Made by a program: the position numbers and the translations under genes. The notes under the pieces are model-generated. The model worked only from the letters and a program-made list of their open reading frames with translations, searched no databases and was not told the DNA's origin. A DNA stretch of 50,289 nucleotides from Bacillus sp. 491mf. Lineage in GTDB: Bacteria; Bacillota; Bacilli; Bacillales; Bacillaceae_G. Positions within the stretch are counted from its first letter, which is position 1, and each line of letters starts with the position of its first letter. The stretch spans positions 1 to 50,289 of the forward strand of contig NZ_FOLV01000027.1 of assembly GCF_900112415.1 (NCBI RefSeq), given 5' to 3'. Of the stretch, positions 1 through 10,752 are shown one piece after another.

Positions 1-66
1 ACGTTTCACGTTGTTTGTTTCGTTCAGTTTTCAAAGAACTCGTCTGCCGCTCAAAGCGACTTTAAC

Positions 67-95
67 AATATAACATTTCGTTATTTCTCTGTCAA
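67..95 (-). promoter_or_regulatory. rRNA operon promoter P2
   Basis: On the minus strand there is TTGACA (90-95), a 17-bp spacer and TATATT (67-72), a near-consensus sigma-A promoter. It reads out of the left edge into a sequence ending TGAAAACTGAACGAAAC, typical of the Bacillus rRNA leader just upstream of 16S. The 16S gene lies outside the window. Confidence 0.85.
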
Positions 96-151
96 CAACT
101 TTTTTCATTTCCAAGTTGTTAACTTCGCTGCCGTTCGTGACAACGAATATA

Positions 152-180
152 AATATACCAGTTCATAAATTAAAATGCAA
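152..180 (-). promoter_or_regulatory. rRNA operon promoter P1
   Basis: On the minus strand there is TTGCAT (175-180), a 17-bp spacer and TATATT (152-157). It sits about 85 bp upstream of P2, reproducing the tandem P1/P2 layout of Bacillus rRNA operons. The 1-248 stretch holds only these promoters, the rRNA leader and the lysS terminator. Confidence 0.7.
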
Positions 181-224
181 TAGTTTTTTTATATTTTTTT
201 CACCTTATAAAACAATATAAAAAA

Positions 225-248
225 AAGCTTTGGAGAAAACTCCAAAGC

Positions 249-250
<2 letters not shown>
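225..250 (-). terminator. lysS terminator
   Basis: An 11-bp perfect hairpin (arms 225-235 and 240-250, 4-nt loop) is followed on the minus strand by a T-run. The upstream arm includes part of the lysS stop codon. It separates lysS from the rRNA promoters. Confidence 0.9.
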
Positions 251-1769
<1,519 letters not shown>

Positions 1770-1820
1770 CTATTAAAATTTACAATATATATAGTATATC
1801 ATTTTCTATCCAACTAGAAA

Positions 1821-1845
1821 AACTGCCAGCAACACGCTGGCAGTT
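1821..1845 (-). terminator. terminator after dusB
   Basis: A 10-bp perfect hairpin AACTGCCAGC / GCTGGCAGTT with a 5-nt loop is followed on the minus strand by TTTCT. It ends the pab-fol-dusB unit. Confidence 0.88.
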
Positions 1846-1913
1846 CTTATTTCTTAGACGTAATTATAGGTAGTAAAAACCGGAATGTCAAACGCCCATT
1901 TTATCACTTACCA

Positions 1914-2912
1914 TTATCCAACTTGAATAGATTCTTGTTTCGCTTCTACTTCTTCTACAAATACCGTCAATAAAGATGCAAGATCGGCGCGTGTATTACA
2001 ACTATTAATTTCATTACGCACTCTAGCGTTACCACGAACACTTTTTAAGTACCACGCTGCATGTTTGCGCATTTCTCGAACTGCGATGTCTTCATTTTTC
2101 AAATCAATGAGACGATCTAGATGCAACATACATACGTCAATTTTTTCGCGCACAGATGGCTCCGGCATTAATTCGCCAGTCTCTAAATACTTCACTGTAC
2201 GGTAAATCATCCACGGATTACCAAGTGCTGCACGCCCAATCATTACACCATCCACGCCAATTTCATCAAGCATACGTTTAGCATCTTGCGGCGTTTCTAC
2301 ATCACCATTTCCGATAACAGGAATATTAACAGCTTGTTTTACTTGCTTAATAATATTCCAATCTGCTTTTCCTTCATACATTTGAACACGAGTACGACCG
2401 TGAACAGCAACTGCTTGACCGCCCGCACGTTCAACTGCTTGAGCATTTTCAATCGCAAAAATGTGATCTTCATCCCAACCGATACGCATCTTTACCGTAA
2501 CTGGCTTCTCAACCGCATCTACAACTGCAGCTACCATTTCGTACACTTTATTCGGGTCAAGCAACCATTTTGCACCCGCATCACATTTTGTGATTTTTGG
2601 CACCGGACATCCCATATTAATATCGATAATATCCGCTGTTGTATTTTTATCTACATATTTTGCTGCTTCTACAAGCGTTTCTTTTTCCCCACCGAAAATT
2701 TGTAGACTTAATGGTTTTTCTCTTTCATCAATATATAGCATATCTAACGTTTTTTGATTGTTAAATAAAATTGCTTTATCACTTACCATTTCCGCACATA
2801 CTAATCCTGCACCAAATTCTTTTACCGTTAAACGGAATGCGGAGTTACACACTCCTGCCATCGGCGCTAGTACAACCGGATTTTTCATTTCAATGTTTGC
2901 AATCTTTAACAC
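1914..2912 (-). CDS. dusB: tRNA-dihydrouridine synthase B
   Basis: FMN-dependent reductase that converts uridine to dihydrouridine in tRNA. The TIM barrel begins with the FMN-site motif PVVLAPMAGV. The active-site segment is NMGCPVPKI with the catalytic Cys at about residue 102. The start is reassigned: the longest frame begins at an ATG at 2930, but the Shine-Dalgarno AAGGGAGG lies inside it, 7 nt before a GTG at 2912. The GTG start gives 332 residues, the usual family length. It is the last gene of the folate run, 23 bp after the HTH gene. The same folK-yazB-dusB-lysS order is known in B. subtilis. Confidence 0.94.
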   Translation of the reverse strand: MLKIANIEMKNPVVLAPMAGVCNSAFRLTVKEFGAGLVCAEMVSDKAILFNNQKTLDMLYIDEREKPLSLQIFGGEKETLVEAAKYVDKNTTADIIDINMGCPVPKITKCDAGAKWLLDPNKVYEMVAAVVDAVEKPVTVKMRIGWDEDHIFAIENAQAVERAGGQAVAVHGRTRVQMYEGKADWNIIKQVKQAVNIPVIGNGDVETPQDAKRMLDEIGVDGVMIGRAALGNPWMIYRTVKYLETGELMPEPSVREKIDVCMLHLDRLIDLKNEDIAVREMRKHAAWYLKSVRGNARVRNEINSCNTRADLASLLTVFVEEVEAKQESIQVG

Positions 2913-2935
2913 CCGATTGCCTCCCTTCATTATGC

Positions 2936-3139
2936 CTACTTCGGCATTAACTCCTCTATTGAAACTTTTAACGTTTTTGCAACCTCTACAACAAAATCTT
3001 GAGACGGAACTCGATTCCCTCTCTCAACTTCACCTAAAACCGATACAGATACCCCTAATTCTTTCGCAAATCCTTCTTGTGTATAGCCTTTTAATTTACG
3101 AAAAGCGCGAATGCGCCTTCCCCATTTCTCTGCTTCCAT
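2936..3139 (-). CDS. yazB: small Cro/C1-type HTH protein (YazB-like)
   Basis: A 67-residue protein that is almost entirely one xre/Cro-type helix-turn-helix (about residues 7-62). The recognition region reads YTQEGFAKELGVSVSVLGEV, followed by ERGNRVPS. There is no partner domain. A good Shine-Dalgarno (GAGGGAG) lies 7 nt before the ATG. Its first 49 bases overlap the end of folK in another frame, so it is translationally embedded in the folate run. It matches the position and size of B. subtilis YazB, whose target is not known to me. DNA binding is inferred from the fold; regulation of the folate genes is only a guess from location. Confidence 0.88.
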   Translation of the reverse strand: MEAEKWGRRIRAFRKLKGYTQEGFAKELGVSVSVLGEVERGNRVPSQDFVVEVAKTLKVSIEELMPK

Positions 3140-3606
3140 ACCGTTACTCCCTCTCGCCTTTTCATTTCTTCTACTTGTGAACGTGAAATGTCTTGGTTAA
3201 TTTCTTGATTAATCTCCATCAACGGAACGATAACAAAAGCTCTTTCAAACATCCTTGGATGCGGAACAACAAGATTCTCTGCTTCAATATTTTCGTGATT
3301 ATAGAGCAAAATGTCAAGGTCAATGGTACGCGGCCCCCACTTGAATTTCCTTTTTCTTCCTAGCTCATCTTCCACTTTTTGCGTCACTATCAATAACTCT
3401 TGAGGTAATAAATTGGTAGAAATTTTTATAACTAAGTTTAAAAACTGTTCTTGTTCTGTATATCCAACTGGATCTGTTTCATAAACAGACGATACATCCT
3501 CAACCTCAATAGCCGGATGCGCCTGCAACAACTCTATCGCTTGTGATAAATACGTATAGCGATCACCCATATTCGAACCTAAAGCAATATAAACTACACT
3601 ATTCAT
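3091..3606 (-). CDS. folK: 6-hydroxymethyl-dihydropterin pyrophosphokinase
   Basis: Transfers pyrophosphate from ATP to 6-hydroxymethyl-7,8-dihydropterin, giving the substrate of FolP. At 171 residues it is typical for HPPK. It begins with IALGSNMGDR and carries the signature GPRTIDLDILLY (residues 91-102), with the Asp pair that binds magnesium. Its ATG overlaps the folB stop as ATGA (4 nt), indicating translational coupling. Its 3' end overlaps the downstream HTH gene by 49 nt. Confidence 0.96.
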   Translation of the reverse strand: MNSVVYIALGSNMGDRYTYLSQAIELLQAHPAIEVEDVSSVYETDPVGYTEQEQFLNLVIKISTNLLPQELLIVTQKVEDELGRKRKFKWGPRTIDLDILLYNHENIEAENLVVPHPRMFERAFVIVPLMEINQEINQDISRSQVEEMKRREGVTVWKQRNGEGAFALFVN

Positions 3607-3965
3607 GAACGCCCTCTCTCAATCTCCACTGCCACCGCACGGTAATGTCCTGGAATTGGTGGATCGGGTTTAATAACTTTTACAATACAATTCATAATAC
3701 AATCGTAACGTTCTAATATGTCCGCCGCAATATTTTCCGCAATACTTTCCACAAGTTTATACGTTTTCTCCTCTACCACACATCTACACAACTCGTATAA
3801 CTCTCCATAATTTACGGAATGCTCTAAGTTATCACTCATTCCAGCTCGCTTTAAATCTAACTCTACAGTTAAATCTACTTTAAAACGTTGCCCTAATTTA
3901 TTTTCTTCAGGAAACACACCATGGTAACCATAAAACTCCATATCATGAACAAAAATTTTATCCAA
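3603..3965 (-). CDS. folB: dihydroneopterin aldolase
   Basis: Cleaves 7,8-dihydroneopterin to 6-hydroxymethyl-dihydropterin and glycolaldehyde. At 120 residues it has the normal length for this octameric enzyme. Visible motifs are EFYGYHGVFPEE near the N-terminus and VIKPDPPIPGH near residue 97, which contains the conserved Lys. The start is TTG at 3965. AAGGGGG lies 8 nt upstream, formed by the last codons of folP, so the two genes are coupled with a 5-nt gap. Confidence 0.95.
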   Translation of the reverse strand: MDKIFVHDMEFYGYHGVFPEENKLGQRFKVDLTVELDLKRAGMSDNLEHSVNYGELYELCRCVVEEKTYKLVESIAENIAADILERYDCIMNCIVKVIKPDPPIPGHYRAVAVEIERGRS

Positions 3966-3970
3966 ACCTT

Positions 3971-4777
3971 TTACCCCCTTAACATAGCGTCCATCATCTT
4001 CGCCATGCGGGACATCTCTTTCACATCATGAACGCGTACAATTTCACAGCCCTTTTGAATACCAAGACAAACAGTTGCACCAGTTCCTTCTAAACGCTCT
4101 TCTACAGGTAAATCTAACGCATGACCAATAAATGATTTTCGAGAAGTTCCAAGAAGAAGCGGATACCCTAGCACTTTCAATTGTTCTAGATTTCGCATTA
4201 CTTCTAAATTTTGCTCAAATGTTTTTGCAAATCCTATACCTGGATCTAAAATAATATTCTCATCACGTACACCTGCACGTTTTGCAATTGTAATACTCTC
4301 ATACAAATCAGCAATCAGATCCGCCATCAAATTTCGGTAATTTGTATTCTCGCGGTTATGCATAAGAATAATCGGTACATTGTAATCCGCCGCTACTTTT
4401 GCAATTTCTGGCTCTGCTTTTGCTCCCCAAACATCGTTAATAATATGGGCACCAGCTTCAATAGCTTGTTTAGCAACCTCCGCTTTGTACGTATCAATCG
4501 ATATAGGAACATTCACTGCTTGCGATACAGCTTGAATAATTGGTACAACACGTTGCAACTCTTCTTCCTCTGAGACTTTAGCAAAACCAGGGCGAGTAGA
4601 CTCTCCGCCAATATCAATAATATGAGCACCGTTCATTACCATCTCTTTCGCATGACGAACCGCTGCTTCCACCTCATTATAATTGCCACCATCGGAGAAA
4701 GAATCCGGTGTAGCATTCAAAATCCCCATAATGAATGTCTTTTCATTTAAGTTCAATGTATATTCACCGCACTGCAT
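3971..4777 (-). CDS. folP: dihydropteroate synthase
   Basis: Condenses 6-hydroxymethyl-dihydropterin pyrophosphate with p-aminobenzoate; it is the target of sulfonamides. TIM-barrel motifs seen are ILNATPDSFSDGG (about 19-31), DIGGESTRPG, DPGIGFAKT and GTSRKSFIG. In the first motif the residue after Asn is Ala, where Val is usual. The start is placed at the second ATG (4777). The ATG at 4786 directly abuts AAAGGAG and is too close, whereas 4777 has 9-nt spacing and begins 1 nt after the pabC stop. This gives 268 residues. It follows pabB-pabA-pabC, which supply its p-aminobenzoate. Confidence 0.95.
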   Translation of the reverse strand: MQCGEYTLNLNEKTFIMGILNATPDSFSDGGNYNEVEAAVRHAKEMVMNGAHIIDIGGESTRPGFAKVSEEEELQRVVPIIQAVSQAVNVPISIDTYKAEVAKQAIEAGAHIINDVWGAKAEPEIAKVAADYNVPIILMHNRENTNYRNLMADLIADLYESITIAKRAGVRDENIILDPGIGFAKTFEQNLEVMRNLEQLKVLGYPLLLGTSRKSFIGHALDLPVEERLEGTGATVCLGIQKGCEIVRVHDVKEMSRMAKMMDAMLRG

Positions 4778-4778
4778 A

Positions 4779-5651
4779 TTAGACATCTCCTTTTAACAAT
4801 TCATTTCTGCTCCAAAGCTTTTCACGATACGTTTCATATACACATAAAAGCTTATTCGTGACCAATCCTTCCTTACCTGGAAAATGCACTTCTCCAATGC
4901 ACCAAATCGGAACAATTTCCTGAATGGAATTCGTAACAAATACTTCATCAGCTGCAAGTAACTCTTCTTGTAAAAATAATCCTTCTCTTACCTTGAGCCC
5001 TAATAGTTCAGCAGCTGCTAATATAAAAGCACGCGTAATCCCATTTAAAATTCCAGTCTGTAGTGACGGTGTATACAATATGTCATTTTTCACAAAAAAG
5101 AGGTTCGAAACAATCCCTTCCGCAACATACCCTTCTTTTGTAAGAAAAATCCCTTCTTTCGAAGTTGTATTCCCAATCTCACGTTTCCCCAATATATTAT
5201 TTAAATAATGATGTGACTTTAAACGAAACTCTCCTTCTGGCGTATTGCGCGTTTGTCTTAAAACGACTCCTTCTTTTTCTACTACATCACTAGGAGCCGA
5301 TAAAGGTTTTACAAAAACAATAACAGAAGGCTCTTCATACATATCTGTTTGCAAACCAATCTCCCCGCTACCTGCAGACACGTTAAAGCGAACATACGCA
5401 TTTTGCAAATGATTTCTTACCATCAACTCTTTTAAAATGCTCTTTACATCTTCTTTTGTCATTTCCCATGCAATATGTAATGACGAAAGAGCAGTCATAA
5501 GCCGCTCATAATGATCATCTAGCAAGAAAGGGTGCCCATTATAAATACGGAACGTTTCAAATACACCAAGACCATATAAATATCCATGGTCATAAGGGGA
5601 AATTTTCGCTTTACTCGCCTCTACAAATGAACCGTTCACATAAATTAACAT
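4779..5651 (-). CDS. pabC: 4-amino-4-deoxychorismate lyase
   Basis: PLP enzyme of fold type IV that removes pyruvate from aminodeoxychorismate to give p-aminobenzoate. The 290-residue length fits. Seen are the N-terminal [19 protein letters not shown] and the PLP-Lys region [10 protein letters not shown] (Lys about 145). Branched-chain and D-amino-acid aminotransferases share this fold; the position between pabA and folP makes lyase the best call. The ATG (5651) overlaps the pabA end by 7 nt, with GGAG 9 nt upstream. Confidence 0.94.
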   Translation of the reverse strand: MLIYVNGSFVEASKAKISPYDHGYLYGLGVFETFRIYNGHPFLLDDHYERLMTALSSLHIAWEMTKEDVKSILKELMVRNHLQNAYVRFNVSAGSGEIGLQTDMYEEPSVIVFVKPLSAPSDVVEKEGVVLRQTRNTPEGEFRLKSHHYLNNILGKREIGNTTSKEGIFLTKEGYVAEGIVSNLFFVKNDILYTPSLQTGILNGITRAFILAAAELLGLKVREGLFLQEELLAADEVFVTNSIQEIVPIWCIGEVHFPGKEGLVTNKLLCVYETYREKLWSRNELLKGDV

Positions 5652-6232
5652 ACAGAAGTACTCCGGCTGTAATGACGGATGAAGTTTTGCAGTAATTCCT
5701 TACCATGAGAAGTCATAATAGATTCTGGATGGAATTGCACACCTTCAATTGGTAATGTTTTATGACGAATCGCCATAATTTCCCCTTCCTCTGTCCAAGA
5801 TGTTACTTCTAAACACTCTGGTAATGTTTCTTTTTTTACAATTAAGGAATGGTAACGCGTTGCTGTAAATGGATTTGGAATATCAGCAAAGATTGTTTTC
5901 TCATCATGATGCATGAAAGATGTTTTCCCATGCATTAAACGCTCCGCACGAACAACATCCCCTCCAAATACTTGAGCGATTGATTGTTGCCCTAAACAAA
6001 CGCCAAAAATCGGAATTTCCCCTGCAAAATGGCGAATCGCATCCATACTAATCCCCGCTTCATTCGGACTACACGGCCCAGGAGAAATCATTAAGAAATC
6101 AGGCTGCATTTGTTCAATATCTTCAATTGTAATTTCATCGTTACGTTTGACGATAAGTTCTTGTCCTAGCTCTCCGAGAAACTGCACTAAATTAAACGTA
6201 AAGGAATCATAATTATCAATCATTAATATCAT
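5645..6232 (-). CDS. pabA: aminodeoxychorismate/anthranilate synthase glutaminase subunit
   Basis: Class I glutamine amidotransferase that feeds ammonia to PabB. It starts [15 protein letters not shown]. The nucleophile elbow is [15 protein letters not shown] with Cys at about residue 79, and the His-Glu pair is in [12 protein letters not shown] at 6241 overlapping the pabB stop (GTGA) is an alternative start. The ATG at 6232 has the better Shine-Dalgarno (AGGTGAG) and gives the 195-residue family length. In B. subtilis the same subunit also serves anthranilate synthase; that dual use here is inference. Confidence 0.95.
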   Translation of the reverse strand: MILMIDNYDSFTFNLVQFLGELGQELIVKRNDEITIEDIEQMQPDFLMISPGPCSPNEAGISMDAIRHFAGEIPIFGVCLGQQSIAQVFGGDVVRAERLMHGKTSFMHHDEKTIFADIPNPFTATRYHSLIVKKETLPECLEVTSWTEEGEIMAIRHKTLPIEGVQFHPESIMTSHGKELLQNFIRHYSRSTSVC

Positions 6233-6237
6233 TTCTC

Positions 6238-7635
6238 TCACCTAACCGTTTCTTCGCTACTTTCTTTCGCACGCCATAATGCTATTGCTTTCTTTAACGA
6301 CTCTTTATACTCATTTTTCGGATTAGAATCAATAACAATTCCCGCTCCTGCCTGTACATATGCTTGTCCATCTTTCGCAAGTAACGTACGAATGACAATA
6401 TTTAATTCCATATCCCCTGAATAGCTAATCCAACCGATTGAACCTGTATAAATACCACGACGAACCGGTTCTAGCTCTTCAATAATTTCCATCGTCCGAA
6501 TTTTCGGCGCCCCGGTAATCGTCCCACCAGGAAATACAGCCTCCACACCATCAAAGGCATCTTTCCCTTGCTGTAATTCCCCACGTACATTTGAAACAAT
6601 GTGCATAACGTGGGAATATTTTTCAATTACCATAAATTCATCCACTTCTACTGTTCCATACTCACAAACACGCCCTAAATCATTTCTCTCTAAATCAACA
6701 AGCATAACGTGTTCTGCACGCTCTTTCTCATTTTCGATTAACTCTTTTGCAAGCATTTGATCTTCTTGTTCATCTTTTCCGCGAGAACGCGTACCTGCAA
6801 TCGGACGTGTGCTTACTTCACTACCTTGCTTTTTAATTAATAACTCTGGTGAAGCACTTACAATTTGAAAATCTCCAAGTTCTAAATAACCCATGTACGG
6901 GGAAGGATTAATTTCACGAAGCTTCGTATAAATTTCTAGCGGATGCGTTTGCAATGTTTTTTCTTGTCTTGTAGACAAGTTCACTTGAAATACATCTCCG
7001 GCTCTAATATAATCCTGAATCCGCCGAGCCGCTTCAACAAACCCTGTTTCTGTAAAAGAAACTGCTTCTTTATTTGTTTCAGGTCGAATAAACTTCATTG
7101 TCACTTCTGGCACATCTTGTAACCAAAGATCTTTTAATTCATTTAAGCGCTTATTCGCTTGCTTCTCATCATTTGTATAATGCGTAATAATCCATAACAT
7201 TTGTTCTTTTTGATCATAAACAAATACATCATCAAACAATAAGAAAAATATATCTGGTACATTTACATCATCTTCTGCAAGAGAAGGCATTTTCTCAATA
7301 TAGCGGATACAGTCATAACTGAAATAACCAATTGCGCCACCTTGAAACGGCGGATACGCATCATTATGTTCTGTTTTCCATTGCTCCATATACTGCTGCA
7401 TTAGGTGCAATGGATTCCCCTTTTCTATTGTCCCCTCTCCATTTTCCCATATATGTAGTGTTTCATTTTTCCCACGAACAATCGCTACAGGATCAAGTCC
7501 AACAATACTATAACGCCCCCCGCGACCACTTTCTAAAATGATATGATGAGGTTTGTTTTGCGAAAGGAACTTATATTGTTTAAAAAAGTCTAACTGATAC
7601 GGAACTGAAATAGCTAAAGATTTTCTTCGCTGCAT
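6238..7635 (-). CDS. pabB: aminodeoxychorismate synthase component I
   Basis: Chorismate-binding enzyme that, with PabA, forms 4-amino-4-deoxychorismate. At 465 residues it shows the anthranilate synthase I/PabB fold. Chorismate-site motifs in the C-terminal half are [25 protein letters not shown] and [11 protein letters not shown]. TrpE is similar in sequence; the pabA-pabC-folP neighbourhood argues for PabB. The frame is open to 7707, but the ATG at 7635, with AGGTG 5-6 nt upstream, is the likely start. It is the first gene of the p-aminobenzoate/folate unit. No convincing promoter was pinned down in the 190-bp gap before cysK. Confidence 0.94.
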   Translation of the reverse strand: MQRRKSLAISVPYQLDFFKQYKFLSQNKPHHIILESGRGGRYSIVGLDPVAIVRGKNETLHIWENGEGTIEKGNPLHLMQQYMEQWKTEHNDAYPPFQGGAIGYFSYDCIRYIEKMPSLAEDDVNVPDIFFLLFDDVFVYDQKEQMLWIITHYTNDEKQANKRLNELKDLWLQDVPEVTMKFIRPETNKEAVSFTETGFVEAARRIQDYIRAGDVFQVNLSTRQEKTLQTHPLEIYTKLREINPSPYMGYLELGDFQIVSASPELLIKKQGSEVSTRPIAGTRSRGKDEQEDQMLAKELIENEKERAEHVMLVDLERNDLGRVCEYGTVEVDEFMVIEKYSHVMHIVSNVRGELQQGKDAFDGVEAVFPGGTITGAPKIRTMEIIEELEPVRRGIYTGSIGWISYSGDMELNIVIRTLLAKDGQAYVQAGAGIVIDSNPKNEYKESLKKAIALWRAKESSEETVR

Positions 7636-7711
7636 ATAAACACCTCGTCTTATTTTATCCTGTTCTAATAATCGGTTAAAAATATTGAACCGTCCGCAAA
7701 AAACCAATTTA

Positions 7712-7724
7712 GTTCAACTAATAC
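7712..7724. repeat. 13-bp perfect palindrome upstream of pabB
   Basis: TTAGTT-C-AACTAA, in the cysK-pabB gap about 80 bp before the pabB start. It could be an operator or a fragment of a small dispersed repeat; see the findings. Nothing proves function. Confidence 0.35.
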
Positions 7725-7784
7725 TTATTTTACATGAAGTTTTCTAGTCGTTCACTCTTTTCCTATTCTCAAACGAAAAAAGAA

Positions 7785-7812
7785 AAAGCATCCCTTTTTT
7801 GAGGAATGCTTT
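7785..7812 (-). terminator. cysK terminator
   Basis: A 10-bp hairpin (one G-T pair), with arms 7785-7794 and 7803-7812, is followed on the minus strand by TTCTTTTTT. It lies just after the cysK stop. Confidence 0.88.
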
Positions 7813-7825
7813 CCATATATGAACC

Positions 7826-8749
7826 TTATGATTCAAATTGATATAGTGGTGTACTTAAATAGCGCTCTCCATTACTTGGAATGATGACAAGTACTTTCTT
7901 ACCTTTTCCAAGTTTTTTTGCAACTTCTATTGCTGCATAAATAGCTGCTCCAGATGATATACCAACTAAAATACCTTCTTCGCGTGCTACTCTTCTTGCA
8001 TATTCAAATGCTTGCTCTGCTTTTACCTGAATAATCTCATCATATACATCTGTGTCTAACGTTCCAGGAACAAATCCAGCACCGATACCTTGAATTTTAT
8101 GAGGACCCGGTTTTCCGCCTGATAATACCGGAGAATCAGAAGGCTCTACAGCATATATTTTGATATCCTTATACTTCTCTTTTAATACTTCACCAGCACC
8201 CGTAATTGTTCCGCCTGTACCAACACCTGAAATGAATGCATCTAATTGATCACCCATCTGCTCAACAATTTCCGGACCCGTAGTTAAACGATGAATTTCT
8301 GGATTTGCTTCATTTTGGAACTGCTGAGGCATAAAGTATCCATGTTCTTTCGATAACTCTGTTGCCTTACGAATTGCTCCGCCCATCCCTTCTGATCCTG
8401 GCGTTAACACTAATTCCGCTCCATAAGCACGCAATAAATTACGACGTTCAATACTCATTGTTTCCGGCATAACCAAAATCGCTTTATACCCTTTTGCCGC
8501 CGCAACCATCGCTAAACCAATTCCTGTGTTTCCACTTGTCGGCTCAATAATCGTATCGCCTTCTTTTAATAATCCTTGTTTCTCAGCAACTTCAATCATC
8601 GCTAAACCAATACGATCTTTCACACTGCTCCCAGGGTTCATAAACTCTAATTTCAAATAAATATCTGCACTATCCTCTTCTGCAATGCGGTTTAATTTAA
8701 CAACTGGCGTTTTTCCGATTAATTCTGAAATTGATTGTGCCACTCGCAT
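7826..8749 (-). CDS. cysK: cysteine synthase A (O-acetylserine sulfhydrylase)
   Basis: PLP enzyme making cysteine from O-acetylserine and sulfide. At 307 residues it carries the PLP-lysine motif [11 protein letters not shown] (Lys about 44), the substrate-Asn loop TSGNTGIG and the phosphate loop GVGTGGT. The frame extends to a GTG at 8767, but AGGAG lies 8 nt before the ATG at 8749, which gives the B. subtilis CysK length. In B. subtilis CysK also partners the regulator CymR; whether that holds here cannot be seen. It is a single-gene unit with its own terminator. Confidence 0.96.
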   Translation of the reverse strand: MRVAQSISELIGKTPVVKLNRIAEEDSADIYLKLEFMNPGSSVKDRIGLAMIEVAEKQGLLKEGDTIIEPTSGNTGIGLAMVAAAKGYKAILVMPETMSIERRNLLRAYGAELVLTPGSEGMGGAIRKATELSKEHGYFMPQQFQNEANPEIHRLTTGPEIVEQMGDQLDAFISGVGTGGTITGAGEVLKEKYKDIKIYAVEPSDSPVLSGGKPGPHKIQGIGAGFVPGTLDTDVYDEIIQVKAEQAFEYARRVAREEGILVGISSGAAIYAAIEVAKKLGKGKKVLVIIPSNGERYLSTPLYQFES

Positions 8750-8807
8750 CTCCGTCACTCCTAACACCGAGTATTTTCATTGGATTTATATACATTCTGT
8801 CAAAAAG

Positions 8808-8857
8808 AAGGTTATTTGTCAATCTATTTAAATGATTCCAAATAGACAAATAACCTT
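8808..8857 (-). terminator. terminator after hslO
   Basis: 13-bp perfect arms (8808-8820 and 8845-8857), extended by 5 more pairs after a 4-nt bulge, are followed on the minus strand by TTCTTTTTG. The distal arm contains a TTGACA hexamer, and a second TTGACA follows the stem, so it may overlap the cysK promoter. Confidence 0.8.
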
Positions 8858-8865
8858 TTTCTTGC

Positions 8866-9747
8866 TTACAAGCTGTTTATTAATTTTGTTATATCTTCTT
8901 TAGAAAATTTATATCGTTCATTACAAAAATGACAATGTACTTCAGTCTCTTCTTCTTCATCACGTACTTGCGTTAGTTCGTTTCTCCCTAAGCTTATTAA
9001 TACGCCTTCAATACGTTCACGAGAACATGTACAATTAAATCGTACATCCATTGTCTCTAAAATTTTTATATTTTCCTTTCCTAACAACTCATGTAGTAGC
9101 TCTTCAGGAGTTAGACCTTGTTCAATAAGCTTAGAAACAGGCGGGATTTTTTGCAAACGCTCTTCAAGAATCGAAATTGTTTCTTCTTGCGCATCAGGCA
9201 TGATTTGTAAAATAAATCCACCCGCTGCTGAAATACTATCATCACCATTAACAAGCACTCCAACACCAACAGAGGAAGGTGTTTGCTCAGAAATAGCAAA
9301 ATAATACGTGAAATCTTCTCCTAACTCACCTGAAACAAGTGGAACTTGGCCAATAAATGGCTCACGCATACCAATATCTTTAATAATTGTTAAAAATCCT
9401 TCCGTCCCTACAGCTTGATATACGCGTAGCTTTCCCTGTTCCGTTGCTTCAAAATCAACATGCGGATTCGTTACATAACCACGTACATCCCCATTCGCAT
9501 GTGCATCTACTAAAATCGGACCAATAGGGCCATTACCCTCTACCTTAATCGTAAGTTTCTGATCCCCTTTAAGCATTGCCCCCATCATTGTACCCGCCGT
9601 TAATGAACGACCTAGCGCCGCCGAAGCAGTCCTCCATGTATCATGACGTCTTTGCGCTTCGCTCACCGTATTTGTTGTACGTACACTATAAGCACGAACT
9701 TCTCCGTTAAACGCTAGCGCTTTTATTAAATAATCTTTCATTTTCAT
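8866..9747 (-). CDS. hslO: Hsp33 redox-regulated chaperone
   Basis: Holdase chaperone activated when its zinc-binding cysteines form disulfides under oxidative stress. The 293-residue protein has the C-terminal switch with CTC (Cys239, Cys241) and CHFC (Cys272, Cys275), the CxC/CxxC signature of the family. The ATG used (9747) immediately follows the coaX stop and has AAAGGTG 5 nt upstream. A second ATG two codons later (291 residues) is equally possible. It is co-transcribed with coaX, as in other bacilli. Confidence 0.95.
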   Translation of the reverse strand: MKMKDYLIKALAFNGEVRAYSVRTTNTVSEAQRRHDTWRTASAALGRSLTAGTMMGAMLKGDQKLTIKVEGNGPIGPILVDAHANGDVRGYVTNPHVDFEATEQGKLRVYQAVGTEGFLTIIKDIGMREPFIGQVPLVSGELGEDFTYYFAISEQTPSSVGVGVLVNGDDSISAAGGFILQIMPDAQEETISILEERLQKIPPVSKLIEQGLTPEELLHELLGKENIKILETMDVRFNCTCSRERIEGVLISLGRNELTQVRDEEEETEVHCHFCNERYKFSKEDITKLINSL

Positions 9748-10536
9748 TTATTCACCTTTCTCATGTTGTAGATTGGCATTACGTTCATATAACATATATA
9801 AACCTTTAAGCGTCAAAAATGGATCGACAATATCGATAACATCCGATTCCTCGGCAATTAATTTCGCTAATCCCCCTGTTGCAATAACAGTTGGCTCTTG
9901 TTTAGCTTCTTCTTTCATTCGCTTTACAATACCTTCTACTTGTCCAACATAGCCATATAAAATACCGGCTTGCATTGCACTTACTGTATTCTTTCCAACG
10001 ATACTACTTGGTCTTGTAATTTCAATACGCGGAAGTTTTGCTGCTCTACTATATAACGCTTCTGCAGAAATCATAATCCCAGGTGTAATTACCCCACCCA
10101 TATAATGCTTATTCTCGTTAATATAACAATATGTAGTTGCCGTCCCAAAGTCGACAATAATAAGAGGACTTCCGTATAGCTGAATACCAGCTACTGCATT
10201 TACAATACGATCAGCTCCCACTTCACGTGGGTTCTCATATTTAATATTTAAACCTGTCTTAATTCCAGGTCCAACTACAAGAGGTTTAATTTTAAAGTAC
10301 TTCTCACACATACGCTCTAAAGCAAACATAATAGGCGGTACAACTGACGAAATAATAATTCCTTTTATGTCATGAAAAGTAATTCCTTCATGCTCAAGTA
10401 ATTGCTTTACGAGCATTCCATATTCATCTTCCGTTTTATGACGATCTGTTTCCATACGCCAATGCTGACGAAGTTTCCCATTTTCAAACACACCAAGTAC
10501 TGCATTTGTATTCCCTACATCCAATACAAAAATCAT
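9748..10536 (-). CDS. coaX: type III pantothenate kinase
   Basis: Phosphorylates pantothenate, the first step to coenzyme A. This is the acetate-kinase-fold type III enzyme, not the CoaA type. Motifs are [10 protein letters not shown] at the N-terminus, [11 protein letters not shown] and DFGTATTY. The frame is open to 10575, but the ATG at 10536, with GGTGAG just upstream, gives the expected 262 residues beginning [11 protein letters not shown]. It is followed without a gap by hslO. Confidence 0.95.
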   Translation of the reverse strand: MIFVLDVGNTNAVLGVFENGKLRQHWRMETDRHKTEDEYGMLVKQLLEHEGITFHDIKGIIISSVVPPIMFALERMCEKYFKIKPLVVGPGIKTGLNIKYENPREVGADRIVNAVAGIQLYGSPLIIVDFGTATTYCYINENKHYMGGVITPGIMISAEALYSRAAKLPRIEITRPSSIVGKNTVSAMQAGILYGYVGQVEGIVKRMKEEAKQEPTVIATGGLAKLIAEESDVIDIVDPFLTLKGLYMLYERNANLQHEKGE

Positions 10537-10726
10537 ATTCTCACCACTTATCTTATTTAATGTATATTTGTGCAATATGTACAGAATTTATCCCGCTGCT
10601 AGAAGTTTCACTTTATAACCTCATCATATCATATTTATACACATGTTCAGCTTGCCTATCCTCATCATTTTACAAAAATCCATTTCCTTTTTTCAATGTT
10701 TAAGCCCAGTTATATCGCAAAGAAAA

Positions 10727-10752
10727 AAAGGAGCGACAATTGTCACTCCTTT
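10727..10752 (-). terminator. ftsH terminator
   Basis: A hairpin AAAGGAG.GAC / GTC.CTCCTTT around ACAATTGT, with one internal mismatch, is followed by a T-run on the minus strand. Its upstream arm spans the ftsH TGA stop. Confidence 0.87.

Noticed and set aside
2286-3180. Plus-strand open frames of about 140 codons opposite dusB, yazB and folK
   Set aside because: They are antisense to well-recognised conserved proteins, have low-complexity composition and lack Shine-Dalgarno sites.
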